Shown here in pieces: positions 51,071 through 62,730 of a stretch of 64,000 nt of DNA. The stretch covers positions 310,001-374,000 of the forward strand of contig JAIYAR010000010.1 in assembly GCA_027488985.1 (NCBI GenBank). The letters are read 5' to 3'. Numbering within the stretch: position 1 is the first letter of the stretch; each line of letters begins with the position of its first letter. The stretch is from Comamonadaceae bacterium. Lineage in GTDB: Bacteria; Pseudomonadota; Gammaproteobacteria; Burkholderiales; Burkholderiaceae_C. The notes beneath the pieces were generated by a model that was given only the letters and a program-made list of their open reading frames with translations, made no database searches and was not told the origin of the DNA. The translations under genes and the position numbers were made by a program.

Positions 51071-52276
51071 TCAGCGCAAGACTTCGAGTGCCTGCGCGAT
51101 GTCTGCCTGCAGGTCGGCTGCATTTTCGAGGCCGATGGAGAAGCGCACCAAGGTACCCGGCAGCAAATGCTCAGGCCAAGCCGTGCGCATACTTTGCAGC
51201 TCGTAGGGCACGACCAAGCTGATTGGGCCGCCCCAGCTGTAACCCAGCTTGAACAGCTTCAGGGCGTCGCAAAAGGCGTCTGTTTGGGCTTGGGTAAACC
51301 GGGCGTCCAGCATCACACTGAAGAGACCGGCCGCTTTGCCCTCTTCCCCGCCTGTCAGGGCCATCCAATGGCTGTGCCCCGGCGACTCAGGCAAAGCAGG
51401 ATGCAGCACCTGTACAAACTCCGGCTGGGTTTGGGCCCAAGCAGCGAGGCTGCGCGTAGCCGCGTCGTGTGCACGGTAACGCAAACCGATGGTGGGCAAA
51501 GAGCGCAACACGGCTTCCACATCGTTCATGCCGACCCCGATGCCAAAGCGCATATGGGTCAGCTTGAGCTTGAGGTGCAAACCGGGGTTGCGGGTGATCA
51601 CACTACCCATCAAAACGTCGCCGCCGCCGCTGGGGTATTTGGTCAGGGCATGAGCCGAGACGTCTACCGCCACCGGACTGCTGGCACCGGGGACCAGGTC
51701 AAACGGGTTGAAAGCCAAGCCGGCGCCCCAGGTATTGTCGAGCGCTGTGAGCACCTTGCGGCGCTGACAAATGCGCACCATCTCGACGATGTTGGGAAAC
51801 TCCAGACTCACCGACCCCGCGGCCTCCAGCCATACCAGCTTGGTACGGCTGGAGATCTGGGCCTCCAGATCTTCGGGGTCCATGGGGTTGTAGTACTGGT
51901 GGGTAATACCCCAGCCCATCAACTCGCCTTCAACGATGGATTTGTTGGGCCCATAGGCGTTGTCCGGCAGCAGCACTTCATCGCCGCTTTTGAGCAAAGA
52001 CATAGCAACCAGACCCAGAGCCGCAAGGCCGCTGGGCACCAACAGGCACTCTGTTCCACCCTCCAAGGTCGCCAGGCGCTCTTCCAGTGCATAGCTGGTC
52101 GGCGTACCGTGCAAGCCGTAGGTGTAGGCGGACTTGTCTTTCCATTCGCGGCTGCGCATAGCAGCCACGGAGGGGAAGAAGACCGTGGACGCCTTGAAAA
52201 CACCGGGTTGCGGCGCTTCAAAACCAGCTGGTGGCTGGTACGGATGGTGAATGAGGTGGGTGATCCTGTCGGTCAT
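51071..52276 (-). CDS. metC: Cystathionine beta-lyase
   Basis: The 401-residue PLP enzyme cleaves cystathionine to homocysteine, pyruvate and ammonia. Family features are the N-terminal TPTSYALEERLATLEGGTECLLVPSGLAAL, DNTWGAGLAFNPFD and the PLP-lysine segment SAHALTKYPSGGGDVLMG with Lys213. The C-terminus SWGGPISLVVPYE, with FSIGLENAADLQADIAQAL, supports the MetC rather than the MetB subgroup. The gene starts 27 bp after the phosphoribosyltransferase stop and may share its transcript. Confidence 0.92.
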   Translation of the reverse strand: MTDRITHLIHHPYQPPAGFEAPQPGVFKASTVFFPSVAAMRSREWKDKSAYTYGLHGTPTSYALEERLATLEGGTECLLVPSGLAALGLVAMSLLKSGDEVLLPDNAYGPNKSIVEGELMGWGITHQYYNPMDPEDLEAQISSRTKLVWLEAAGSVSLEFPNIVEMVRICQRRKVLTALDNTWGAGLAFNPFDLVPGASSPVAVDVSAHALTKYPSGGGDVLMGSVITRNPGLHLKLKLTHMRFGIGVGMNDVEAVLRSLPTIGLRYRAHDAATRSLAAWAQTQPEFVQVLHPALPESPGHSHWMALTGGEEGKAAGLFSVMLDARFTQAQTDAFCDALKLFKLGYSWGGPISLVVPYELQSMRTAWPEHLLPGTLVRFSIGLENAADLQADIAQALEVLR

Positions 52277-52303
52277 GCGGCGATATCCGTGCAGCGCTTG
52301 GCT

Positions 52304-52828
52304 TCAGACGCTCCACTTCTGGATGAGCTGCTGTGGACGCAGGGAGTCGTAGCTCTCAAAAGGCTGGTGAATCCAGGGGTTGGTCGGCAGGAACTCCACT
52401 GAGTAGTCGGGCGTGAATACGCTGACCGCCTTGGTCCAGATCACTGCACTGCGCAACTCGGTGATGGGTGCGTAGTTGTTGCGGAGCTGATTGATCACCG
52501 CATTCAGGGTGTGGCCGGAATCTGCCAGATCGTCGACCAGCAGCACTTTGCCGGCGATTTCACCCTTGGGCGTGGTGATGTAACGGGCAATGTCCAAGTT
52601 GCCCTGTTGGGTACCGGCCTCGGCGCGGTATGAGCTGGTGGACATGATCGCCAAGGGCTTGTCGAACACACGCGACAGGATGTCGCCGGGGCGCATGCCA
52701 CCGCGTGCCAGGCACAGAATGGTGTCGAACTCCCAGCCGGACTGGAACACCTTGATGGCCAGCTTTTCGATCAGGTTGTGGTACTCGTCGTAACTTACGT
52801 AGAGGTGTTTGCCGTCTTCAGTCAACAT
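52304..52828 (-). CDS. Phosphoribosyltransferase family protein
   Basis: The 174-residue protein has the type I phosphoribosyltransferase PRPP loop VLLVDDLADSGHTL and the upstream strand ILCLARGGMRPGDILSRVF. It is related to xanthine/hypoxanthine-guanine enzymes but too short in the hood region for assignment. Its position downstream of purA suggests a purine salvage role. The ATG at 52828 is preceded, at seven bases, by AGGAG (52836-52840) from the outer arm of repeat copy E. Confidence 0.9.
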   Translation of the reverse strand: MLTEDGKHLYVSYDEYHNLIEKLAIKVFQSGWEFDTILCLARGGMRPGDILSRVFDKPLAIMSTSSYRAEAGTQQGNLDIARYITTPKGEIAGKVLLVDDLADSGHTLNAVINQLRNNYAPITELRSAVIWTKAVSVFTPDYSVEFLPTNPWIHQPFESYDSLRPQQLIQKWSV

Positions 52829-52834
52829 CAGAGT

Positions 52835-52882
52835 GCTCCTAAAAATGTAGCTGCTCGCGCAGATTTCACAAGGGTTACAGGC
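52835..52882 (+). repeat. 48-nt interspersed repeat, copy E, carrying a Shine-Dalgarno
   Basis: The arm is GCTCCTAAAAATGTAGC, followed by TGCTCGCGCA and a tail ending CACAAGGGTTACAGGC. It lies between purA and the phosphoribosyltransferase gene. On the minus strand its outer end reads AGGAGC and sits seven bases before that gene's ATG. Confidence 0.85.
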
Positions 52883-52902
52883 ATAAATGGCATTGAACCT
52901 GC

Positions 52903-55439
<2,537 letters not shown>

Positions 55440-55494
55440 GGAATTGAGGGGAGGCTGTTAAAACCGAGATTTTACCGGCCTTGAGACCCGGATT

Positions 55495-55686
55495 TCAGGG
55501 TAGCAGCCACCAAATACAGACTAATCCGGCCAGGATGCTGCACAGCCCGAAGAAACGTATCTGGCCATCCTGCAACTGGAGGAGCTGAGAAAACAGCTTG
55601 CGCCATCCTTGCGGCGACGCAAACGGGAACAGCCCCTCCACCACCAGCACCAGAGCAAGTGCCAGCCAGATCGCTTCCGTATTCAC
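55495..55686 (-). CDS. DUF2065 family small membrane protein
   Basis: The 63-residue protein has two helices (MNTEAIWLALALVLVVEGLFPFASPQGWRK and IRFFGLCSILAGLVCIWWLLP) and matches DUF2065. The start is GTG at 55686, directly after the hflC stop (TAAGTG). Its position between hflC and hisZ is conserved in betaproteobacteria to my knowledge, but its function is unknown. It may be a partner of the HflKC complex. Confidence 0.85.
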   Translation of the reverse strand: MNTEAIWLALALVLVVEGLFPFASPQGWRKLFSQLLQLQDGQIRFFGLCSILAGLVCIWWLLP

Positions 55687-56589
55687 TTATTTCTTGGCTG
55701 CGGGCGCGTTGCCGCCGCCATTTCTGAAAGTCTTGAAGAATTCAGAACTCGATGGGTCCAGAACCATCACATCACTCTTGTTGGCAAAGCTTGTCTTGTA
55801 GGCTTCCAAGCTCCGATAAAACTGGGCGAATTGCGGGTCCTTGCCAAAGGCTTCAGCATAAATGCGGGCTGCCTCAGCATCACCTTCACCTTTGATTTTC
55901 TGGGCATCGCGGTACGCGTTGGCAATCGTGATTTCACGTTGACGGTCCGCATCCGCGCGAATTTTTTCACCCTCAGCGCCACCCGTAGAACGCAACTCAT
56001 TGGCCACTCGCTTGCGCTCAGCTTCCATGCGCCGGTAGACGGATTCGGTAATGGCTTCAACGTAATCGACGCGGGTGATACGCACGTCCACCACATCAAC
56101 GCCCCAGGGTTTGGCGCCCCGGACTTTACCCAACACTTCTGCCTTCACGTCGGCCATCAACGCTTCACGCTTGAGAGACAAGAGCTCCTTTACCGTCCGC
56201 TTGTTGATTTCTTCCTGGAACGCGTTGCGCACCACGCGGTTCAATTGGCTGGCACCAGCGCCTTCATTCAAACCCACGTTACGGATGTATTCCGAGGGCT
56301 CGGTAATACGCCAACGCACATACCAGTCAATCACCACACGCTGTTTTTCAGCCGTGAGCATAGGCTCTGCATCTGTACTGTCCAAGGTCAGGAGGCGCTT
56401 GTCGATGTAAGACACATTCTGAAAAGGCGGAGGCAATTTGAAATTCAAGCCGGGTTCTGTAATGACCTCCTTGATTTGTCCCAAGGCATACACCACCCCG
56501 AATTGACGCTGATCTACGACGAACAGCGTGGAGCTAGCCAATGCAAGCAGCACCAGCAAAGAAGAAAAGATAAGTCCAATGCGGTTCAT
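55687..56589 (-). CDS. hflC: HflC, modulator of FtsH protease
   Basis: The 300-residue SPFH protein forms the periplasmic cap complex with HflK around FtsH. It has a single N-terminal membrane segment (IGLIFSSLLVLLALASSTLFVV) and the prohibitin-like domain (RQFGVVYALGQIKEVITEPGLNFKLPPPFQNVSYIDKRLL). A long helix rich in Arg/Glu follows (residues about 170-250). The ATG at 56589 follows AGGACCCGACA, and the gene starts 9 bp after hflK. Confidence 0.95.
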   Translation of the reverse strand: MNRIGLIFSSLLVLLALASSTLFVVDQRQFGVVYALGQIKEVITEPGLNFKLPPPFQNVSYIDKRLLTLDSTDAEPMLTAEKQRVVIDWYVRWRITEPSEYIRNVGLNEGAGASQLNRVVRNAFQEEINKRTVKELLSLKREALMADVKAEVLGKVRGAKPWGVDVVDVRITRVDYVEAITESVYRRMEAERKRVANELRSTGGAEGEKIRADADRQREITIANAYRDAQKIKGEGDAEAARIYAEAFGKDPQFAQFYRSLEAYKTSFANKSDVMVLDPSSSEFFKTFRNGGGNAPAAKK

Positions 56590-56598
56590 TGTCGGGTC

Positions 56599-57936
56599 CT
56601 AGCGCACATCGCGTTCACGGGTTCTAGAAGCGTCCCGGCTACGCGGATCGCTGTTGAGCAAACTGCCTGCCGGTGCTGCCGGCGCAGATTGCGTCCCGAC
56701 TGCTGCCGGGTTGGAAGCAGACTCTGTTTGCGCAGGAGCGCCAGTCATCTGCAACACTTTGTCCAGGGGCAAATACAACATATTGCTACCCTGCTTGGAG
56801 TCCACAATGACTTTTGTCACGTTGCTGTAGATCTGTTGCATGGTGTCCAGATACATACGATCGCGCATGACTTGGGGAGCTTTCTGGTACTCGGCATACA
56901 CCGATCGGAACCGCTGCGCATCGCCCTGAGCTTGGGCAACTACGCGAGCCTTGTAAGCGTCAGCCTCCTCTTTAAGGCGGGAAGCCGCACCCACAGCACG
57001 CGGAACCACATCATTGGCATACGCTTGGGCCTCGTTCTTTGCCCGCTCACGCTCCTGCCCGGCTTTCAAAACATCGTCGAAGGAGGATTGAACTTGTTCT
57101 GGAGGACGTACACCCCCTTGCTGCAAGTTCACGCCTACCACTTCAACGCCCACCTTGTAACGATCCAGAATGGTTTGCATGAGCGCGAGCACTCTTGGAG
57201 CGATCTGATCCCGCTCTTCAGACAGGGCAGCGTCCATCTTCATCTTGCCCAGCACCTCACGAATGGCTGTTTCTGCCGCTTGGACAACGGCATCGCTCGG
57301 GTTCTTGCTTTCAAACAGGAAAGCTCTGGCGTTGCTCAGCCGATACTGAACAGCAAACTTGATGTCCAATATGTTTTCGTCTTCAGTCAGCATCGCCGAC
57401 TCTTTGAGGCCTGTGGCCTTAAGCACCACATCGCGCCCCACGTCAACCGATCTAATCTGGCTAACGAACACCAGCTCATGCTTTTCAATGGGATAGGGTA
57501 GGCGCCAGTTAAAGCCAGCGTCTACTGTGGATTTATATTTGCCGAACTGGGTGATAACTGCCTGCTGACCTTCTTGCACGATAAAGAAGCCTGTGCCAAG
57601 CCAAATGAGCACCAGCACGCCACCGATCAAACCAACACCGATGCCTGCGCTTTTCATATCAGGCTGAAAACCTCCGCCCCCACCGCCAGATGGCTTCTTG
57701 CCACCTCCGAACAAGCCCCCGAGCTTCCGATTGAAGTCTCGCCACAACTCGTCGAGGTCAGGTGGGCCGGACTGAGCCGTATTTTTGGGACCGCCGGACT
57801 GAGGACCGACAGGCGCAGAAGGCCTTTCGACGTCAGGCTTTGGAGCACCTTCAGCATCCTGCCCCTCTTGCTTGTCATCTCCCCGCCCCCAGCGCGAGTC
57901 ATTCAAATTGAAAACATTGCGCAACCATTGCGTCAT
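56599..57936 (-). CDS. hflK: HflK, modulator of FtsH protease
   Basis: From the ATG at 57936 the product is 445 residues. The N-terminal region is Gly/Pro-rich and cytoplasmic (FNLNDSRWGRGDDKQEGQDAEG). A membrane helix (GIGVGLIGGVLVLIWLGTGFFI) and the SPFH domain (EGQQAVITQFGKYKSTVDAGFNWRLPYPIEKHE) follow, then long helices. The C-terminus is Ala/Pro-rich. Alternative ATG/GTG starts at 57972 and 58014 would lengthen the cytoplasmic part. The last of these overlaps the hflX stop as GTGA. HflK and HflC are adjacent and function as a heterocomplex. Confidence 0.93.
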   Translation of the reverse strand: MTQWLRNVFNLNDSRWGRGDDKQEGQDAEGAPKPDVERPSAPVGPQSGGPKNTAQSGPPDLDELWRDFNRKLGGLFGGGKKPSGGGGGGFQPDMKSAGIGVGLIGGVLVLIWLGTGFFIVQEGQQAVITQFGKYKSTVDAGFNWRLPYPIEKHELVFVSQIRSVDVGRDVVLKATGLKESAMLTEDENILDIKFAVQYRLSNARAFLFESKNPSDAVVQAAETAIREVLGKMKMDAALSEERDQIAPRVLALMQTILDRYKVGVEVVGVNLQQGGVRPPEQVQSSFDDVLKAGQERERAKNEAQAYANDVVPRAVGAASRLKEEADAYKARVVAQAQGDAQRFRSVYAEYQKAPQVMRDRMYLDTMQQIYSNVTKVIVDSKQGSNMLYLPLDKVLQMTGAPAQTESASNPAAVGTQSAPAAPAGSLLNSDPRSRDASRTRERDVR

Positions 57937-58010
57937 GGTTGGGCTCTTCGTTCGTAACGCAGAAATTTTCATGGATGTTTCTTTAGTGCTTTGGGTAGCA
58001 TTGTGCCAAC

Positions 58011-59183
58011 TCACAGCCCATCCCCAGAGGGCTCAGGGTGAATTGGTTGCAAATCAGTTGAATCCGCTTCCGTTTTGGCAATATCCGCCAGCTTCTGCCG
58101 TAGCAGGGGTATTCCGCTCAGGGTGCGCGCGCTGACAAAAAGGCGTGGCGTCTGAGCACCTTCAATCTCGTAAGTGTCCTCAGAGCGAACAGGTCGGGCG
58201 TCCTCTGGAATGGCATCCACCTTGTTAAACACCAGAAGCTGGGGAATATTCTCTGCGCCAATTTCTTTGAGTACAGACTGAACTTGCGCTATCTGCTCTG
58301 GAAAGTCCACATTGGCCGCATCGACCACGTGCAACAGCAGATCTGCGTCGATAGCTTCTTGAAGAGTGGCCTGAAAAGCATCAACCAGCCCGTGCGGGAG
58401 ATCGCGAATGAACCCGACAGTGTCAGAGAGGGACACCGTACGACCCGCCTCCCCAAGGTAGAGTTGCCGCGTCGTGGTGTCCAAGGTCGCAAAAAGCTGG
58501 TCGGCCGCGTAGGCGCGAGCTTTCACCAAAGCATTAAAAAGCGTAGATTTTCCGGCGTTGGTGTACCCGATGAGGGATATATTGAAGGCATCGCGCCGCT
58601 CGCGTTGTCGCCGCTGGGTCTGACGCTGACGCTTAACTTTGCTCAGGCGCTCTTTGGTTCGCTTGATGTTCTCGCTGATCATGCGGCGGTCAAGCTCGAT
58701 CTGGGTTTCACCCGGGCCGCCGCGGGTGCCGATACCACCACGCTGACGCTCCAAGTGGGACCATCGCCTGACCAGTCGGGTACTGAGGTACTGAAGCCTG
58801 GCCAACTCGACTTGAAGCTTGCCTTCGTGGCTTCGCGCTCGCTGGGCAAATATCTCGAGAATCAGGAACGTCCTGTCATTCACAGGGAGCTGCATGTGCC
58901 GCTCCAAGTTACGCTGCTGACCGGGGCTTAGCGCCTGATCGAACAGAATTTCTGTCGCCCCGGTTTGAAGGGCCAACTGGCGGATTTCCTCTGCCTTGCC
59001 GGAGCCCACAAACAATGCAGCATCAGGCGCACGCCGTTTGCACACAATCCTGCCTACAGGCTGCAAACCTGCGGTCTGCGCCAACAAGCCAAGCTCTTCT
59101 AGCTCTGAGTCAAAATTGGGTACACCCAAATCAACCCCCACCAGAATCGTAGGTGCGGACTTGCTATCTATCGGATTGGTCAA
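58011..59183 (-). CDS. hflX: Ribosome-associated GTPase HflX
   Basis: The 390-residue protein has the HflX N-terminal domain (DAALFVGSGKAEEIRQLALQTGATEILFDQALSPGQQRNLE), the linker GGIGTRGGPGETQIELDRR and the GTPase domain with ISLIGYTNAGKSTLFNALV, DTVGFIRDLPHGLVDAF and VFNKVDAI. HflX splits stalled ribosomes under stress. The start is TTG at 59183: an in-frame stop lies about eight codons upstream and no ATG or GTG is available before the conserved core. Confidence 0.93.
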   Translation of the reverse strand: MTNPIDSKSAPTILVGVDLGVPNFDSELEELGLLAQTAGLQPVGRIVCKRRAPDAALFVGSGKAEEIRQLALQTGATEILFDQALSPGQQRNLERHMQLPVNDRTFLILEIFAQRARSHEGKLQVELARLQYLSTRLVRRWSHLERQRGGIGTRGGPGETQIELDRRMISENIKRTKERLSKVKRQRQTQRRQRERRDAFNISLIGYTNAGKSTLFNALVKARAYAADQLFATLDTTTRQLYLGEAGRTVSLSDTVGFIRDLPHGLVDAFQATLQEAIDADLLLHVVDAANVDFPEQIAQVQSVLKEIGAENIPQLLVFNKVDAIPEDARPVRSEDTYEIEGAQTPRLFVSARTLSGIPLLRQKLADIAKTEADSTDLQPIHPEPSGDGL

Positions 59184-59237
59184 TGGATGACGGTATTGCT
59201 TTCAACGACGCCATTACCGCGCCGGAAGTATGTCTAA

Positions 59238-59483
59238 TCAGGCGACAACCGCTTCGTCACCAGCAGCCGCCAGATTCACCGCCCGGCCCGGAACAATGGT
59301 CGATATGGCGTGCTTGTAAACCATTTGAGTCACTGTATTGCGGAGAAGAACCACATACTGATCAAAAGATTCGATTTGTCCCTGCAATTTAATGCCGTTC
59401 ACCAAATAGATGGAAACTGGCACATGCTCCCGACGCAAAGCGTTCAGGAAGGGATCTTGGAGGAGTTGGCCTTTGTTGCTCAC
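59238..59483 (-). CDS. hfq: RNA-binding protein Hfq
   Basis: Hfq is the hexameric sRNA chaperone. The product of about 82 residues begins [64 protein letters not shown]. This contains Sm1, the distal-face residues and Sm2 (YKHAIS), followed by an Ala-rich tail. The start is GTG at 59483, preceded by GGAGAATATC. Fifteen additional codons in frame ([10 protein letters not shown]) are not part of Hfq. Start, length and tail are normal for betaproteobacteria. Confidence 0.97.
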   Translation of the reverse strand: MSNKGQLLQDPFLNALRREHVPVSIYLVNGIKLQGQIESFDQYVVLLRNTVTQMVYKHAISTIVPGRAVNLAAAGDEAVVA

Positions 59484-59589
59484 GATATTCTCCGTGTTCA
59501 AAAAATAATAATAGGGTGACGATACCACACATGCACCTTACCCCTGGAGACCGGCAGCATATGGGTTATTCGGACAGACAACGTCGCAA

Positions 59590-60927
59590 TCAATCTTTGT
59601 CTGCGAATGGGTTTTGCGACGACTTCATCTCGATCCGCAAAGGGGTACCAACCAGGTTAAATTCCTTGCGGAAACGCCCTTCCAGAAAACGCTTGTAGGC
59701 TTCTGTCACATGCTCTAGTGAATTTCCGTGGATCACGATAATTGGTGGATTCATGCCGCCCTGATGGGCATATCGGAGTTTGGGCCGGTAGGCGCCCGTT
59801 TTCTTTGGCGTTTGAAATTGCACCGCCTCCAGCAGCAAACGGGTCAATACCGGGGTGGGCATTTTGCAGTTTGCTGCTTTATGGGCCTGCGCAATGGCTC
59901 CCCAAAGCGGACCGAGCCCTTGGCGCTTCTTTGCAGAGATCAAATGCAGGGCTGCAAACTTCAAAAAACCCAATCGAGTTTCCAAAGACCTTTTCACCAG
60001 CTCACGCTGGTATTCGTCGATGGCATCCCATTTGTTGACTGCAACGACTACCGCGCGCCCGGACTCCAAAATGTAGCCGGCAATATGTGCGTCTTGATCC
60101 GTGACCCCCTGCTCCGCATCGATGAGCAAAAGGACCACACTGGCTGACTCAATGGCTTGAAGGGTCTTGACAACAGAAAACTTTTCAATGGCCTCAAAAA
60201 CCTTACCTTTTTTGCGGAGTCCTGCTGTATCAACCAATTCAAACTTTTGCCCTTCTCGCTCGAATGGAACAGAAATCGCATCACGCGTGGTTCCGGGCAA
60301 ATCAAATGCAACAAGGCGCTCTTCACCCAGCCAGGTGTTGATGAGAGTGGATTTGCCAACATTGGGGCGTCCGGCAACCGCTAGCTTGATCACAGAAGGG
60401 TCGGCGGGCTCGGGGTCGGTCTCAGGCTCTTCCAGATGTAAAGCAGCGAAAGCCATTTCAATCAGGGATCGCATACCCTGGCCGTGTGCAGCCGAGACAG
60501 GGAAAACCTCGCCCAGACCCAGCTCGAAGAACTCTGACAGTTGAGCACCAGCCTTCATGCCTTCGGCCTTGTTGGCAACTATCAGACAGGGCTTGCCTAA
60601 CTTTCGCAAATAGTTTCCGATGTCATGGTCCTGAGAAGACAGGCCGGCCCTTGCGTCCACAACGAACACCACTACATCTGCCTCCGCCACGGCCTGGCGG
60701 GTCTGCTTGGCCATTTCCTTGTAGATACCGCTTCCTGCATCCGGTTCAAACCCACCGGTGTCAATTACGATGAATTCCTGCTTGCCATGTTTGGCATTGC
60801 CATAGTGACGATCTCGAGTGAGGCCCGCGTAGTCAGCGACTATCGCATCACGGGTCTTTGTCAACCGGTTGAAAAGAGTCGACTTGCCCACATTCGGGCG
60901 CCCCACGAGGGCAATAACTGGCTTCAT
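59590..60927 (-). CDS. der: Ribosome biogenesis GTPase Der
   Basis: Der (EngA) has two GTPase domains and a KH-like domain and acts in 50S subunit maturation. In the 445-residue product the first P-loop is [14 protein letters not shown] at about residue 8 and the second [14 protein letters not shown] at about 185. DTGGFEPD and [10 protein letters not shown] are the G3 regions. The C-terminal part ([37 protein letters not shown]) is the KH-like domain. The ATG at 60927 follows GAGGTCCAAA. Confidence 0.97.
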   Translation of the reverse strand: MKPVIALVGRPNVGKSTLFNRLTKTRDAIVADYAGLTRDRHYGNAKHGKQEFIVIDTGGFEPDAGSGIYKEMAKQTRQAVAEADVVVFVVDARAGLSSQDHDIGNYLRKLGKPCLIVANKAEGMKAGAQLSEFFELGLGEVFPVSAAHGQGMRSLIEMAFAALHLEEPETDPEPADPSVIKLAVAGRPNVGKSTLINTWLGEERLVAFDLPGTTRDAISVPFEREGQKFELVDTAGLRKKGKVFEAIEKFSVVKTLQAIESASVVLLLIDAEQGVTDQDAHIAGYILESGRAVVVAVNKWDAIDEYQRELVKRSLETRLGFLKFAALHLISAKKRQGLGPLWGAIAQAHKAANCKMPTPVLTRLLLEAVQFQTPKKTGAYRPKLRYAHQGGMNPPIIVIHGNSLEHVTEAYKRFLEGRFRKEFNLVGTPLRIEMKSSQNPFADKD

Positions 60928-60939
60928 TTTGGACCTCAA

Positions 60940-62058
60940 TTATTCTGGTCGGAAAGCAAAAATTCCGCCTTTTTGGGTCACAACGACCAACGTTTTCCCC
61001 ACCAGCACAGGGGTGACATTCAGAGGGGAAGCATCAAAAGACAACCTACCCACAGAAGTCCCGTCCGACTTCGCCAATAGATGCAACACACCAGCGCCAT
61101 CGGGCACAGCCAAAGTACTACCGAGGACAAGTGGAGTACCCAAATCACGCCACCGCATAGCATCTGACTGCCAAACGCGTACACCATCAACACGACGCCA
61201 TGCGATCACTCTGCCATCACTTTCGGTGCCAAAAACCGACTCATCGTCTCCCGCTATCCCGGAAAAGCCATTTGCAGCTTGGGACCAGATGACCTTTTGA
61301 CCACCCAGGTTCAGACAGGCCACTGCGTTCAGATACGCACGAACACAGAGGTCTGACCCGTCTCGACTGATGCCCGCAACGATGTCCACCAGACGTTCGA
61401 CTTCGTTACTTCCTCTACTGACCGAAATGGGGACATCCCAACGTTGAACTCCATTCAGAGGGTTCAAACCCACCAAGCGTCCCCCAAGACCCGTAACGAG
61501 GGTGTCACCGAATGGAAACAGGACTCCAGGGCGGTCAAGCACTAAACTATTGCCACCACGTTGTTGCTGCCACAGTTTCTTTCCTGTTTCGCTATCAAAG
61601 GCAAGAAGGGTTCTGTCAGGCGTGATTGCAAACACACGCCCCCCCGCTACCAAAGGAGGAGTTATGGAAACTCCACCCAGCCTTTGTTGCCAGATCTTTT
61701 TTCCCTTTTTTAGGGCAACAAGGTCGCCCTCAGCGGTGACCACTGCAGCCGTATCGCCATCTGACCCTACTCCAGCCGCAATGCGGGCACCTAGAGAAAC
61801 TGTCCACCGGACAACACCGCTATCAGCGTCGATCGCTGACACTACCCCGGCACTCGATGCTGCGTAGATATCTTTCCCGACCACTTTGACTTCAAGAGGG
61901 AAAGTCACCTCACCTATATTTGTAGCCCACACCTGCTTTACTGCCACTAATGCATTTACCGGCAATAAGTCACTCGGCTTAGGCTTAGCGGGCCCTGAGC
62001 AGCCTGCTATCAACAGCATCGCCCCTATCCAAGTTGACAAAAAACAAAGGCTGCGCAT
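60940..62058 (-). CDS. bamB: Outer membrane protein assembly factor BamB
   Basis: BamB is a lipoprotein of the BAM complex with a beta-propeller of PQQ-like repeats. The 372-residue precursor has a lipobox LLIAGC. Repeats include VYAASSAGVVSAIDADSGVVRWTVSLG (variants at about residues 70, 110, 155 and 215) and a C-terminal GGIFAFRPE. The ATG at 62058 is chosen for the compact signal. A GTG six codons upstream (62076) overlaps the yfgM stop as GTGA and remains possible. Confidence 0.94.
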   Translation of the reverse strand: MRSLCFLSTWIGAMLLIAGCSGPAKPKPSDLLPVNALVAVKQVWATNIGEVTFPLEVKVVGKDIYAASSAGVVSAIDADSGVVRWTVSLGARIAAGVGSDGDTAAVVTAEGDLVALKKGKKIWQQRLGGVSITPPLVAGGRVFAITPDRTLLAFDSETGKKLWQQQRGGNSLVLDRPGVLFPFGDTLVTGLGGRLVGLNPLNGVQRWDVPISVSRGSNEVERLVDIVAGISRDGSDLCVRAYLNAVACLNLGGQKVIWSQAANGFSGIAGDDESVFGTESDGRVIAWRRVDGVRVWQSDAMRWRDLGTPLVLGSTLAVPDGAGVLHLLAKSDGTSVGRLSFDASPLNVTPVLVGKTLVVVTQKGGIFAFRPE

Positions 62059-62072
62059 TTTCACAGTCAGCC

Positions 62073-62720
62073 TCACTTGGCTTCACTCGCGCCCAAGGAG
62101 GCCAGCTTTACTTCTACCAATCTCCGGTACTGATCCCGCTCTTGCAGCTGTTTGATAGCATCTTGATACATTGCAATCGCAGCATCTTTGTTACCCTGCG
62201 CCAACGCGGCATCACCCTTCTTGTCAGACACCAGACCCGTGAACTCAAGCGGAAACTTGCCGTCCAATATCTTCGCAGCCTGGTCAAATTTTCCCGACTC
62301 AATCAGCAAACCAGCATGACGTAGACCAGCCAATGCCGATAATCCTGTATCCGAGCCAGCTTGAGAAACAGACGCCAGCGCACTCTGAGCTATGTCTGAC
62401 TTTCCGGACAAATAGGCCACTTTGGCAAGCGCCAGTCCCGCTTGTTGGGTGTAAGCAGTAGACGGAAATCGTTTCTGCATTTCGGAATACGCCCGTTCCG
62501 CTGCGCCAATGTCACCTGACGCAATCACTTGGTCTACCTCTTCATACATGGCGGAAGCTTGAGATGCCTGTCTCTGACTCCACCACTGGTAGCCATTCCA
62601 TGCGGCAAAACCGCCTAAAACTACGATTAAGAGCAATGAAATGGGATTTCCATATTGCTTCCAGAAGTGCTTAAGCTGGTCGAGTTGTTCTTGCTCTTCG
62701 AGGTCTAAATGATTTGCCAT
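62073..62720 (-). CDS. yfgM: YfgM family tetratricopeptide-repeat membrane protein
   Basis: The 215-residue protein has a cytoplasmic N-terminus (MANHLDLEEQEQLDQLKHFWKQYG), a membrane helix NPISLLLIVVLGGFAAWNGYQWW and a periplasmic TPR-like region. YfgM binds the Sec translocon with PpiD and links chaperones. The gene sits between hisS and bamB, the normal position in proteobacteria, with 10 bp to the hisS stop. Confidence 0.92.
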   Translation of the reverse strand: MANHLDLEEQEQLDQLKHFWKQYGNPISLLLIVVLGGFAAWNGYQWWSQRQASQASAMYEEVDQVIASGDIGAAERAYSEMQKRFPSTAYTQQAGLALAKVAYLSGKSDIAQSALASVSQAGSDTGLSALAGLRHAGLLIESGKFDQAAKILDGKFPLEFTGLVSDKKGDAALAQGNKDAAIAMYQDAIKQLQERDQYRRLVEVKLASLGASEAK

Positions 62721-62730
62721 GTGCTACCTG

